Source: JAHEEL01 sp039715165
GTDB taxonomy: Bacteria; Actinomycetota; Acidimicrobiia; Spongiisociales; UBA5794
Assembly (NCBI GenBank): GCA_039715165.1
Contig: JBDLHX010000036.1
Location: 1-21,858 of the forward strand
DNA: 21,858 nt
Direction of reading: 5' to 3'
Position 1 is the stretch's first letter. Each line of letters opens with the position of its first letter. The notes under the pieces were generated by a model. The model did not search any database, was not told the origin of the DNA, and was given only the letters and a program-made list of their open reading frames with translations. The translations under genes and the position numbers were made by a program. Shown here piece after piece: positions 1-10,110 of the stretch.

Positions 1-1
1 C

Positions 2-396
2 GAGGAGGAGACCGGCATCGCTGCCGACGTCGTGAAACTCGTCGGCCTCCACCTCAGTGGTGGCGACCGCGAAACACCGGTCGCCACGGTGCGGGTCACG
101 CGCGACGGCGAACCGGTCGAAACAACAGCAGAGGGCGACGGCATGGTGAACGCCGCGTTCGTGGCGCTCCAGGATGCGTTCGGCTTCCCCGCCAGACTCC
201 TCGACTATCGGGTGATGCCGTACACGTCGGGTGCCGACGCGATGGCCGAGGTGAGCGTCATTATCCAGACCGGGCCGACGACCTATTCGGGCCGGGGCGT
301 CTCCACCGACGTGGTGGAAGGCTCTGCGCGAGCGTTCGTCGCTGCGCTGAACAGGGCGCTCGCGGACCGGAATGGCACGATCGTCGAAGGCAACGA

Positions 397-400
<4 letters not shown>
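2..400 (+). CDS. leuA: 2-isopropylmalate synthase, C-terminal part (partial)
   Basis: The reading frame is open from the left edge, so this is the 3' end of a longer gene. The visible part is the regulatory (LeuA dimer) domain, which binds leucine for feedback inhibition of the first committed step of leucine biosynthesis. The run YSGRGVSTDVVEGSARAF and the preceding YRVMPYTSGADAMAEV match the GRGVSTDIIEASARAY and YxVxxxTxGxDAxGEV signatures of that domain, and differ from the equivalent part of citramalate synthase. The catalytic barrel lies outside the window. The TGA stop overlaps the GTG start of leuB (GTGA), consistent with a leuA-leuB operon and translational coupling. The identification is confident; the true start cannot be seen. 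Confidence 0.9.
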
Positions 401-1441
<1,041 letters not shown>

Positions 1442-1455
<14 letters not shown>

Positions 1456-1508
1456 AGAGTGGAGAGAGCCGGCGCTCGGTCTCTCTACTCTTGTCTCTCT
1501 ACTCTTCA
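1442..1508. repeat. Heptad-repeat palindrome A (AGAG / CTCT arms)
   Basis: The left arm reads in 7-base units AGAGGAG, GAAGTAG, AGAGTGG, AGAGAGC (1442-1469). The right arm reads CTCTCTA, CTCTTGT, CTCTCTA, CTCTTCA (1481-1508), including an exact 13-base direct repeat TCTCTCTACTCTT at 1480-1492 and 1494-1506. The arms are largely complementary around the centre CCG-GCGCT-CGG and could fold into a long imperfect hairpin. The left arm includes the end of leuB. The right arm ends eight bases before the M1 peptidase ATG, which has no Shine-Dalgarno sequence. It could act as a terminator or a translation-modulating hairpin; that role is inference. Confidence 0.75.
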
Positions 1509-1515
1509 AGTACGT

Positions 1516-2958
1516 ATGAGACGCGTCTTCGCCATCGTCGCTGTTGTTGCGATTGTCGCTTCGTGCACGGCGAGCCCGTCCTCCGACATGCCGGATACCA
1601 CGGCTCCATCCACCAGTCACGCTCCCTCAACGACGCTCCCGTTCGTTGAGGGAGGCGCCGGCATCGGCGACGACTCCTACCCACAGCTCGGCAACGGCGG
1701 CTACGACGTGCAGAGCTACGGCCTCGACGTGACCTATCGAACGGATGGAAGCGTCGAGATCGACGCCCTGATCACCGCTGTGGCCGAGCAGAACCTCAGC
1801 CAATTCAATCTCGATTTCGTCGGATGGGAGATCGCGAGCCTCACGGTCGATGGGGCCGACACCGGATTCCGGCGCGCGGACGGTGAGCTCATCGTCGAGC
1901 AGGTTCGGATCCCATCGGGCACTCGATTCGCTATCGACATCTCCTACGGCGGAGTCCCCGAACCGATCCAGTCGATGGCACTCCCCTTCCCACTCGGCTG
2001 GTTCGATGGACCGGAGGGCGAACAGTTCGTCGTCGCACAACCCGACGGCGCCCACTCCTGGTTCCCGGGCAATGACCACCCACTCGACAAGGCGACATTC
2101 ACGTTCGAGATCACCGTCCCCAACGGGTTCGTCGCCGCCGCGAACGGTGAACTCACGGACGTGACCAACACCGGGACCGCGACGACCTACTCCTGGGACA
2201 TGGACGATCCAATGGCTGCCTATCTCGCCACCCTCGTCATCGGCGAAGGCTGGGAGATCATCGACGACCCAGCCTCAGCCGATGCCGCCGGCATCCCGAT
2301 CCGCAACATGCTGCCGCCCGATCTCGTCGCAAACCCGCCCGAGGCCCTTTCCAAGACCGGGGAAATGATCCAAGTTCTCGAGGGTGCGTTCGGGCCGTAT
2401 CCCTTCGATGAGTACGGGATCGCCGTCGTCGGCGGCTTCGAGCACGCACTCGAGAACCAGACGCTCTCAGTCTTCGGGCGAGACATGGTCGAGCGCTCTT
2501 ACTTCGAATACGTGCTCGTCCACGAGCTCGCACATCAGTGGTTCGGCGACTCGGTCTCGCTCGCTCAGTGGGCCGACATCTGGCTGAACGAAGGATTCGC
2601 TACCTACGCCGAGCTGCTCTGGGTGGAGCACCTGTACGGCACCGCCGCGTACCACGAAGAGGTAGCGAACAGAATCCAAGCAGCGAGAGAGGCCGCGTAC
2701 GGACCACCGGGGACGCCCTCGCCGAACGACCTCTTCAACCGCACCGTCTACCAGCGGGGCTCGTTCGTCCTCGTCGCTCTCCGGGACGAGGTTGGCGACG
2801 ACGCCTTCTTCGAGATCCTTCGAGCGCACGCGTCACGGTTCGCAAACGGCAACGCGACGACCGAGGAGTTCATCGCTCTCGCAGAGGAGATCTCCGGCCG
2901 CGTCCTCGAGCGGCTGTTCGACGAATGGCTCTACGGCGAGGAACTGCCCACCGGGTAG
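1516..2958 (+). CDS. M1-family zinc metallopeptidase, lipoprotein
   Basis: This is a predicted membrane-anchored extracytoplasmic aminopeptidase-like enzyme of 480 residues. The ATG at 1516 is preferred over an upstream GTG at 1459 because it gives a clean lipoprotein signal peptide: MRR, a hydrophobic stretch, then lipobox VASC with the cysteine near residue 17, followed by a Ser/Thr/Pro-rich linker. The zinc motif HELAH is at residues 336-340, with the third ligand E359 in WLNEGF exactly 18 residues on. The catalytic tyrosine is probably Y412 in YQRG. The substrate-recognition loop reads GGFEHALENQ in place of the classical GAMEN. The protein stops after the catalytic domain and lacks the large C-terminal helical domain of PepN. 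It may degrade external peptides; the substrate is unknown. Confidence 0.9.
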   Translation: MRRVFAIVAVVAIVASCTASPSSDMPDTTAPSTSHAPSTTLPFVEGGAGIGDDSYPQLGNGGYDVQSYGLDVTYRTDGSVEIDALITAVAEQNLSQFNLDFVGWEIASLTVDGADTGFRRADGELIVEQVRIPSGTRFAIDISYGGVPEPIQSMALPFPLGWFDGPEGEQFVVAQPDGAHSWFPGNDHPLDKATFTFEITVPNGFVAAANGELTDVTNTGTATTYSWDMDDPMAAYLATLVIGEGWEIIDDPASADAAGIPIRNMLPPDLVANPPEALSKTGEMIQVLEGAFGPYPFDEYGIAVVGGFEHALENQTLSVFGRDMVERSYFEYVLVHELAHQWFGDSVSLAQWADIWLNEGFATYAELLWVEHLYGTAAYHEEVANRIQAAREAAYGPPGTPSPNDLFNRTVYQRGSFVLVALRDEVGDDAFFEILRAHASRFANGNATTEEFIALAEEISGRVLERLFDEWLYGEELPTG

Positions 2959-2971
2959 TAGCTTCAGCACC

Positions 2972-4390
2972 ATGGCACAGCACGCAGACATCGGCCTCGT
3001 CGGCCTGGCCGTCATGGGTCGCAACCTGGCGCTCAACCTCGCCGACCACGGTCTCACCGTCGCCGTCTACAACCGCTCCCATGAACGGACCGACGAGTTC
3101 CTCGCCACCGAGGCATCCACGGCATCGATCATCGGCACCCGTTCGCTTGAAGACCTCGTCGCCGCTCTCGAACGGCCGAGGATGATGCTCCTCATGGTGA
3201 AGGCCGGAGCGCCCGTCGACGACCAGATCGACGCCCTTCTCCCGCTGCTCGAACGGGGCGACATCATCATCGACGGCGGCAACTCCCACTACGCCGACAC
3301 AGAGCGGCGTCTCGCCCGCCTCGAACCCTTCGGAATCCGCTACGTCGGGACCGGCATCTCCGGAGGCGAAGAGGGAGCCAGGTATGGCCCGTCGGTCATG
3401 CCGGGAGGGAGCGAGGCCGCGTGGCCCGCAGTTGAGCCGCTCCTCAACTCGATCGCCGCCGAAGCCGACGGTGAGCCATGCTGTGCGTGGCTCGGACCCG
3501 GTGGGGCCGGCCACTTCGTCAAGATGGTCCACAACGGCATCGAATACGGCGACATGCAGGTCATCGCCGAGGCCTACGACGTGATGCGCAGGGGCCTCGG
3601 CCTGACGCCGACAGAGATGCAGCCGGTATTCGATCGCTGGAACACCGGCCGCCTCGATTCGTTCCTCATCGAAGTCACCGCCGACGTCCTCGGCACGATC
3701 GACGTCGACGGCGCTCCGCTCATCGACCGGGTGCTCGACGCTGCGGGACAGAAGGGCACCGGACAGTGGACCGTCGAGGCGTCAATGGACGCGGGGATGC
3801 CGACGACGCTCGTTGCCGAGGCCGTCTACGCCAGGATCGTGTCGGCTCTCGTCGACGAACGCTCCACCGCGGCAACCGTGTTGACCGGCCCAACCGGCGG
3901 GATCAGCGACGATCCAACATCCGTCATCGCGGATCTCGAAGACGCCGTGTATGCCTCGAAGATCGTCTCGTACGCGCAAGGCTTCATGCTGCTGGAAGCC
4001 GCATCGTCGGAGGGAGGCTGGGGCCTCAACCACGGCACCGTCGCCTCTCTCTGGCGCGCTGGGTGCATCATCCGGTCACGATTCCTCAGCGACATCACTC
4101 GCGCCTACCGATCAGATCCGAATCTCAGGAGCATTCTCTTCGCCCCGTTCTTCGCCGAAGCGCTGACGGCAGCGGAGCCCGGCTGGAGGCGATCCGTCGC
4201 CAGGGCCGTCTCCGCGGGCGTGCCGGTCCCTGCGTTCTCGTCGGCTCTTGCGTTCTACGACGCCTACCGCTCTGAGCGCCTCCCGGCGAACCTCATCCAG
4301 GCACAACGGGATTCGTTCGGTGCGCATACGTACGAGCGTGTCGACGAGCCGCGCGGCCGGTTCTTCCATTCCCTTTGGAGAGCGGAGTGA
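2972..4390 (+). CDS. gnd: 6-phosphogluconate dehydrogenase (decarboxylating)
   Basis: Third step of the oxidative pentose phosphate pathway: 6-phosphogluconate to ribulose 5-phosphate and CO2, with reduction of NADP. At 472 residues it matches the long, dimeric bacterial/eukaryotic form. The Rossmann motif GLAVMGRNLALNL lies near residue 9. The catalytic segment KMVHNGIEYGDMQ has K184 and E191. The substrate-binding GQKGTGQWT, the TRAYRSDPNLRSILF segment and the C-terminal tail QRDSFGAHTYERVD are all present. I started at the ATG at 2972, because the longer open frame runs out of phase through the peptidase gene. It lies 13 bases after the peptidase stop, and its own stop overlaps the next start as GTGA. 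A strong Shine-Dalgarno is not visible. Confidence 0.97.
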   Translation: MAQHADIGLVGLAVMGRNLALNLADHGLTVAVYNRSHERTDEFLATEASTASIIGTRSLEDLVAALERPRMMLLMVKAGAPVDDQIDALLPLLERGDIIIDGGNSHYADTERRLARLEPFGIRYVGTGISGGEEGARYGPSVMPGGSEAAWPAVEPLLNSIAAEADGEPCCAWLGPGGAGHFVKMVHNGIEYGDMQVIAEAYDVMRRGLGLTPTEMQPVFDRWNTGRLDSFLIEVTADVLGTIDVDGAPLIDRVLDAAGQKGTGQWTVEASMDAGMPTTLVAEAVYARIVSALVDERSTAATVLTGPTGGISDDPTSVIADLEDAVYASKIVSYAQGFMLLEAASSEGGWGLNHGTVASLWRAGCIIRSRFLSDITRAYRSDPNLRSILFAPFFAEALTAAEPGWRRSVARAVSAGVPVPAFSSALAFYDAYRSERLPANLIQAQRDSFGAHTYERVDEPRGRFFHSLWRAE

Positions 4391-5241
4391 GAACCCCTCC
4401 GACCACAATGCCGGCGCTCATCACCCCGTTCGGCCCGGACGGCAGCGTCGATACGAACGCTCACCGACACAACGTTGCCTTCCTCGCGGAGCGCGGGACA
4501 AAGGGCTTCCTCATCGGCGGGTCAACCGGCCAGGGCCCCTACCTCGAACCCGGCGAGCACGGGACCCTCATAGCGACGGCACGCGACGAACTCGGTGACG
4601 AGGCGTTCCTCCTCGGCGGTGTCTTCGCCCAGTCGGTTCACCAAGCAGCTCGGCAGATTGCCGAGGTGAATGCGGCGGGAGGTGACGCCGTCCTCGTCGT
4701 CACACCGACGCTCCTCCTGAGAGGTGACCGTGAACTCGTCGTATCGTTCTTCCGGACCGTTGCCGACGAGTCCCCACTCCCTGTCTTTCTCTACACCGTG
4801 CCGGCCGTCACGGGATACGAGCTTCCGATCGACGCCGCGATCACCCTGGCTGCGCATCCGAACATCGTCGGGATGAAGGATTCCGGCGGAGACGTCGACC
4901 GGGTCCCCCCGATCGTCACAGGCGCGGGGACCGACTTCCTTCTCTACGTCGGTGCGTCGCGGGCCATCTTCGCATCCACCGGGCGGGGGGCATACGGAGC
5001 CATCACCGCATCCACGAACTATGCGCAGGAACTCGTCACCGCTGCACGCGTCGACAACGACGTGCAGGAACGCCTCACGGCGATGACCCGGAACGTGGAA
5101 CAACACGGCATCGCAGGTACCTATGCGGCAGCCGATCTCGTCGGTCTCTCCCCCGGAACGATGCGCGAACCCCTTCGCCCCCTCAACGATGACGAGCGCA
5201 GCGTTCTCCGCTCTCACTGCTGCCCGAACTCCGGGGATTAG
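4387..5241 (+). CDS. DHDPS/NAL-family aldolase, 4-hydroxy-2-oxoglutarate aldolase-like
   Basis: A class I aldolase of the dihydrodipicolinate synthase/N-acetylneuraminate lyase family, 284 residues. The Schiff-base lysine is K164 in IVGMKDSGGD, the proton-relay tyrosine is Y136 in FLYTVPAVTG, and the GGSTGQGPYL loop replaces GTTGE. The tyrosine loop reads VPAVTG rather than VPxRTG, so the arginine that true DapA uses to hold the substrate carboxylate is missing. The run HPNIVGMKDSGGDV and the C-terminal pattern xxPLxxLxxxE are instead close to eukaryotic HOGA1, which cleaves 4-hydroxy-2-oxoglutarate to pyruvate and glyoxylate. The GTG at 4387 overlaps the gnd stop and has GGAG at 4377-4380. 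A sugar-acid aldolase role (2-keto-3-deoxygluconate) is the alternative and would suit the gnd neighbour. Confidence 0.85.
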   Translation: MRTPPTTMPALITPFGPDGSVDTNAHRHNVAFLAERGTKGFLIGGSTGQGPYLEPGEHGTLIATARDELGDEAFLLGGVFAQSVHQAARQIAEVNAAGGDAVLVVTPTLLLRGDRELVVSFFRTVADESPLPVFLYTVPAVTGYELPIDAAITLAAHPNIVGMKDSGGDVDRVPPIVTGAGTDFLLYVGASRAIFASTGRGAYGAITASTNYAQELVTAARVDNDVQERLTAMTRNVEQHGIAGTYAAADLVGLSPGTMREPLRPLNDDERSVLRSHCCPNSGD

Positions 5242-5271
5242 CCTCCACGCGATCGTCTCAAGGGAGCAACC

Positions 5272-6099
5272 ATGGCGGGACTCGCCGGCAAGACCATGTT
5301 CATCTCCGGTGCGAGTCGCGGCATCGGCCTCGCGATCGCGAAACGTGTCGCAGCAGACGGCGCCAACGTCGCGCTCGTCGCCAAGACCGCGGAGCCTCAC
5401 CCCATGCTGCCCGGGACCATCTACACGGCGGCGGAGGAGATCGAGGCGGTGGGAGGCAAGGCACTGCCGATCATGGGCGACATCCGCTTCGACGACCAGG
5501 TCGAAGGCGCCGTGGTGAAGACCGTGGAGGCCTTCGGCGGCATCGACATCTGCGTGAACAACGCGTCGGCGATCAATCTGTCTGGAACCGAACAGCTTCC
5601 GATGAAGACGTACGACCTCATGCAGGACATCAACGCTCGCGGTACCTACCTGGTATCGCGAACGTGCATCCCTCACCTGAAGCAGGCGGCGAATCCCCAC
5701 ATCCTCACGCTCAGCCCGCCACTCAATCTGGCCCCCCACTGGTTTGCGAACAACCTCGGCTACACGATGGCCAAGTATGGGATGTCGATGTGCACGCTGG
5801 GAATGGCCGCCGAGTTCGCGTCGGATGGCATCGCAGTGAACAGCCTCTGGCCCCGCACGGCGATCGCCACTGCAGCGGTGCAGAACCTCCTCGGCGGCGA
5901 CGAAGCAATGCGTCGCACCCGGTCGCCCGAGATCATGGCCGATGCGGCCTACGAGATCTTCAACCGCCCGAGCCGTGAGGCGACGGGCAACTTCTACCTC
6001 GACGATGAGGTCCTCGCAGAGGCCGGGATGCCCGACTTCTCGCCCTACTCGGATGCGCCCGATGCCGATCTGATGCCCGACTTCTTCCTCGACCAATAG
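5272..6099 (+). CDS. Short-chain dehydrogenase, HSDL2-like
   Basis: A classical-fold NAD(P)-dependent oxidoreductase of 275 residues. It has the cofactor motif SGASRGIG (residues 13-20), VNNAS near residue 96, and an active-site S148 / Y164-x3-K168 (YTMAKYG). Long stretches such as AKTAEPHP, GTIYTAAEEIEAVGGKALP, RGTYL, SPPLNL, AKYGMSM and the terminal PDFFLD closely follow the SDR domain of human hydroxysteroid dehydrogenase-like 2 (HSDL2). The SCP2 sterol-carrier domain found at the C-terminus of the animal protein is absent. Related bacterial proteins are often linked to lipid or fatty-acid metabolism, but the substrate is not known. The ATG is preceded by AGGGAG at 5261-5266. It lies 30 bases after the aldolase stop and is probably co-transcribed with it. 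Confidence 0.92.
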   Translation: MAGLAGKTMFISGASRGIGLAIAKRVAADGANVALVAKTAEPHPMLPGTIYTAAEEIEAVGGKALPIMGDIRFDDQVEGAVVKTVEAFGGIDICVNNASAINLSGTEQLPMKTYDLMQDINARGTYLVSRTCIPHLKQAANPHILTLSPPLNLAPHWFANNLGYTMAKYGMSMCTLGMAAEFASDGIAVNSLWPRTAIATAAVQNLLGGDEAMRRTRSPEIMADAAYEIFNRPSREATGNFYLDDEVLAEAGMPDFSPYSDAPDADLMPDFFLDQ

Positions 6100-6112
6100 T
6101 GTTGTCTCCCTT

Positions 6113-6157
6113 CGTTTGTGTGTAATGCCACAACTGTTGTGGTTGTAGACACAAACG
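6113..6157. terminator. Bidirectional hairpin terminator between convergent genes
   Basis: The 64-base gap between two convergent genes contains a symmetric structure centred on 6135. The outer stem is CGTTTGTGT (6113-6121) with ACACAAACG (6149-6157). The inner stem is CCACAA (6128-6133) with TTGTGG (6137-6142). It can fold on either transcript and sits where both need to end. No clean U-tract follows. TTGT/ACAA motifs here also share a 7-base phase (6102, 6116, 6130, 6137, 6151), so it may be a degenerate relative of the heptad palindromes. Confidence 0.7.
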
Positions 6158-6163
6158 ACCGGG

Positions 6164-7162
6164 TTACTCCGTGACGAGGACGGCCGCACCCTCGACGAGG
6201 CCATCCTTGAGACGGTGGAGCGCGAGGTTCGCGTCGGCGAGCGGGTAGACGTCGGGCACGGTCTGAATCGGGATCTCCGCTGCGAGGCCGAGGAACTCGT
6301 TCGCGTCGTCCCGCGTGAAATTCGCAACGCTGCGGATCTGTCGCTCCCCCCAGAGGAGGTCGTAGCCGAACTCCGGGACGCGATCGAGGTGGATCGCGTT
6401 GATGGCGACGGTCCCCCCTCTGGCGACCGACTTGAGCGCTTCGATGACGACGTATCCGGCGGGAGCGAACGTGATGGCGGCGTCGAGGGCGATCGGGGGC
6501 CGATCGTGATACGACCCGGTCCACGCAGCACCCATTTCCACGGCCCGCTGCTGTTCCACAGGAGAGCGTGTCGCAACGAACACTTCGCATCCCCAGTGAA
6601 CCGCGACCTGCATGGCGAGGAGCGCGGAGGCGCCGAATCCGTAGAGACCGAGTCGTTCGCCGGGCACGATGCCCGAGATCTTCAGCGCCCGGTAGCCGAT
6701 GATGCCACCGCACAGCAACGGCGCTGCGTCGACATCGGCGAAAGAAGACGGGATCCGGAGAGCGAAGTCGGCTCGAATGTTCATCTGCTCCGCATAGCCA
6801 CCGTCATGATCCCATCCGGCGAAGACGGCGTCGGCGCAGAGGTTCTCGCGGCCGCTGATGCAGTACTCGCATGCACCGCAGGCCCCGGCGAGCCACGCTA
6901 CGCCGGCTCGCTCCCCCACCGACCATTCCGTGACCTCCTCACCGATGCGAGACACGCGACCGACGACCTGGTGGCCTGGGACGATCGGCAGGGTTCGGGC
7001 TGCGAGATCGCCCTCGACGATCTGGAGATCGGTCCGGCAGACTCCACACGCCGCGACATCGATCGTGATCTGACCGGGACCCGGTTCAAGGTCGCCCGCT
7101 TCGGATGATCGCAGCGGCCGTCCGGCAACCGATCCGGGTTGTTCGAGGAGTTGTCTCTGCAT
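6164..7162 (-). CDS. Zinc-dependent alcohol dehydrogenase (MDR superfamily)
   Basis: Medium-chain dehydrogenase/reductase of 332 residues, the only convincing minus-strand gene here. Predicted catalytic zinc ligands are C39 (in CGVCRTD) and H64 (in GHQVVG), plus the cysteine of LLCGG. The structural zinc site is C95, C98, C101 and C109 in CGACEYCISGRENLC. The nucleotide-binding motif is GLYGFGASALLAMQ, followed by VFVATR. The start is the ATG read backwards from 7162 (MQRQLLEQPG). It resembles the CAD2/AdhA-like alcohol dehydrogenase group, and the substrate is not determinable. It is divergent from the transhydrogenase operon with a 117-base shared upstream region and converges on the SDR gene. 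Confidence 0.93.
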   Translation of the reverse strand: MQRQLLEQPGSVAGRPLRSSEAGDLEPGPGQITIDVAACGVCRTDLQIVEGDLAARTLPIVPGHQVVGRVSRIGEEVTEWSVGERAGVAWLAGACGACEYCISGRENLCADAVFAGWDHDGGYAEQMNIRADFALRIPSSFADVDAAPLLCGGIIGYRALKISGIVPGERLGLYGFGASALLAMQVAVHWGCEVFVATRSPVEQQRAVEMGAAWTGSYHDRPPIALDAAITFAPAGYVVIEALKSVARGGTVAINAIHLDRVPEFGYDLLWGERQIRSVANFTRDDANEFLGLAAEIPIQTVPDVYPLADANLALHRLKDGLVEGAAVLVTE

Positions 7163-7279
7163 GGTCTCTCAGCTCGAACCATCGCGCGAAATCGTCGCCG
7201 CCACAAGGGTCGAGATCCCCGTTCTCTCTCCAGCCCGTCGAATTCGCATGGCGCATCCATTCAGTTACCGTCGCGGTCG
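7163..7279. promoter_or_regulatory. Divergent promoter region, adh / pnt
   Basis: This gap of 117 bases separates the start codons of the alcohol dehydrogenase (minus) and PntAA (plus), so it must hold promoters for both. Facing right, TACCGT at 7266-7271 fits a TANNNT -10 box eight bases before the PntAA ATG, and there is no Shine-Dalgarno, suggesting a leaderless transcript. Facing left, TTGTGG followed 17 bases later by GATGGT is a weak candidate. No operator palindrome was seen. Motif calls are low confidence; the assignment of the region is safe. Confidence 0.45.
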
Positions 7280-8416
7280 ATGCGACTTGGAATCCCACTC
7301 GAACGGGCCGACCACGAGCGTCGCGTCGCCACCGTCCCCGCCGCCATCAAGGTGTATGCCGGCTGGGGATGGGAGGTACGGGTCGAGACCGGGGCAGGGA
7401 ATGCTGCCGGTTTCCCCGATGAGGCGCTCGTCGAGGCCGGAGCAACGATCGTCGCCGATTCGGCGGCGGCACACGACGCCGATCTGGTCCTCCGGGTCGG
7501 CCCACCTACGATCGACGAGATCGGTCTCATCCCGGAAGGCAGCGTGCTCGCCGGCTTCCTGGACCCGTTTGTCTCAGTCGACCTCGTGCAGGCCTTCGCC
7601 GATCGCAACGTGACGGCAGTGGCTGTCGAAGCGGTACCGCGCACGACGCTCGCTCAGGCGATGGATGCGCTGTCGTCCCAGGCGAACGTCGCCGGCTATG
7701 CGGCTGTGCTACTCGCCATGGACAAATCCCCGAAGTTCCCGGCCATGCTCGTCACGGCGGCGGGCACGATCCCTCCGGCTCGCGCTCTCGTGCTCGGCGT
7801 CGGAGTGGCAGGGCTCCAGGCCATCGCGACGTTCAAGCGACTCGGGGTGATCGTCCACGCCTATGACATCAGGCCCGAAACGAAGGAGCAGGTCGAGAGC
7901 CTTGGGGCCAAGTTCGTCGAGGCCCCCACTCAGGAGATGGACGAAGGCGGCTACGCGAAGGAAATCGACGAGGAGACTGCCGAGAAGCAGCAGGAAGTCC
8001 TGGCATCGTTTGTCGCGGACTCGGACCTCATCGTGACAACCGCCCAGATTCCGGGTCGCCCCGCGCCTCGCCTCATTACCGGCGACATGGTGGCCCGCAT
8101 GCACGCGGGCTCGGTCATCGTCGACATGGCGGCCGCCTCCGGTGGCAATGTCACAGGTTCCCGTCCATCCGAGGCCATAGACGTGAACGGTGTCACGATC
8201 TACGGACCGGTCGATCTCCCGAGCCGGGTCGCAACCGACGCGAGTCGCATGTATGCGAGAAACCTCCAAGAGCTCGTCGGTCGCTGGCGCACTGAAGACG
8301 GCTTCGCCGTCGACCTCGACGACGAGATCGCCGGCCCGTCAACGATCACTCACACCGGACAGATCGTTCACCCCCGTACCCGAGCGGCCATGGGCCTGGA
8401 AGAGGAGGCCTCGTGA
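7280..8416 (+). CDS. pntAA: NAD(P) transhydrogenase subunit alpha, part 1
   Basis: Peripheral NAD(H)-binding domain I of the proton-translocating transhydrogenase, which transfers hydride from NADH to NADP using the proton-motive force. The 378-residue protein begins MRLGIPLERADHERRVA and contains GVGVAGLQAIATFKRLG with the following YDIRPETKEQ (NAD site, from about residue 172), the GGYAKE mobile loop and the AQIPGRPAPRLI segment. The ATG at 7280 is chosen because homologues begin there; the open frame extends 47 codons further upstream into divergent-promoter sequence that looks non-coding. Splitting of alpha into two polypeptides matches the three-subunit arrangement known from Rhodospirillum rubrum. 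The stop overlaps the pntAB GTG. Confidence 0.95.
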   Translation: MRLGIPLERADHERRVATVPAAIKVYAGWGWEVRVETGAGNAAGFPDEALVEAGATIVADSAAAHDADLVLRVGPPTIDEIGLIPEGSVLAGFLDPFVSVDLVQAFADRNVTAVAVEAVPRTTLAQAMDALSSQANVAGYAAVLLAMDKSPKFPAMLVTAAGTIPPARALVLGVGVAGLQAIATFKRLGVIVHAYDIRPETKEQVESLGAKFVEAPTQEMDEGGYAKEIDEETAEKQQEVLASFVADSDLIVTTAQIPGRPAPRLITGDMVARMHAGSVIVDMAAASGGNVTGSRPSEAIDVNGVTIYGPVDLPSRVATDASRMYARNLQELVGRWRTEDGFAVDLDDEIAGPSTITHTGQIVHPRTRAAMGLEEEAS

Positions 8417-8705
8417 GCCCCGAGTTCATCCAGGGAATCGTCGTGTTCGTCCTCGCAGCCTTCGTCGGCTTCGAGGTCATCTCGAAGGTCCCGCCGACAC
8501 TTCACACCCCGCTCATGTCTGGGGCGAACGCGATCTCCGGGATCACGATCGTCGGCGCGATCATCGCCGCCGCGTTCGGTGAGGGCGCCGTGGCGATCAT
8601 CCTCGGCATCCTGGCGATGGTCTTCGCCATGATCAACGTCGCCGGCGGCTTCCTCGTCACGGACCGCATGCTCGAGATGTTCAAGAAGAAGCCGGTGGTG
8701 AAGAA

Positions 8706-8709
<4 letters not shown>
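8413..8709 (+). CDS. pntAB: NAD(P) transhydrogenase subunit alpha, part 2 (membrane)
   Basis: A small integral membrane subunit (98 residues) supplying the alpha-chain transmembrane helices of domain II, part of the proton channel. Three hydrophobic segments are visible: residues about 5-22, 38-56 and 60-80. The conserved linker SKVPPTLHTPLMSGANAISG is the family signature, and the C-terminus is a basic FKKKPVVKK tail. The GTG start overlaps the pntAA stop (GTGA) and has AGGAGG at 8403-8408. Its own stop overlaps the pntB GTG in the same way, so the three subunits are probably translationally coupled. Confidence 0.95.
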
Positions 8710-10109
<1,400 letters not shown>

Positions 10110-10110
10110 C

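Noticed and set aside
1459..1515. Upstream GTG extension of the M1 peptidase
   Set aside because: The extra 19 residues would come from the repeat palindrome and would bury the lipoprotein signal peptide.
4387..5241. Annotation as dapA (lysine biosynthesis)
   Set aside because: The substrate-carboxylate arginine after the active-site tyrosine loop is absent and the lysine region matches HOGA-type aldolases better.
4522..6576. A 684-codon open frame on the minus strand
   Set aside because: It is antisense to the aldolase and SDR genes and overlaps the alcohol dehydrogenase in another frame; the translation is low-complexity Arg/Ser at the start with no motif.
6215..7108. A 297-codon open frame on the plus strand
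   Set aside because: It is antisense to the zinc alcohol dehydrogenase, which has all zinc ligands and the cofactor motif.
7139..7279. N-terminal extension of PntAA by 47 codons
   Set aside because: The extension is Arg/Ser-rich, absent from the family, and covers the divergent promoter region.
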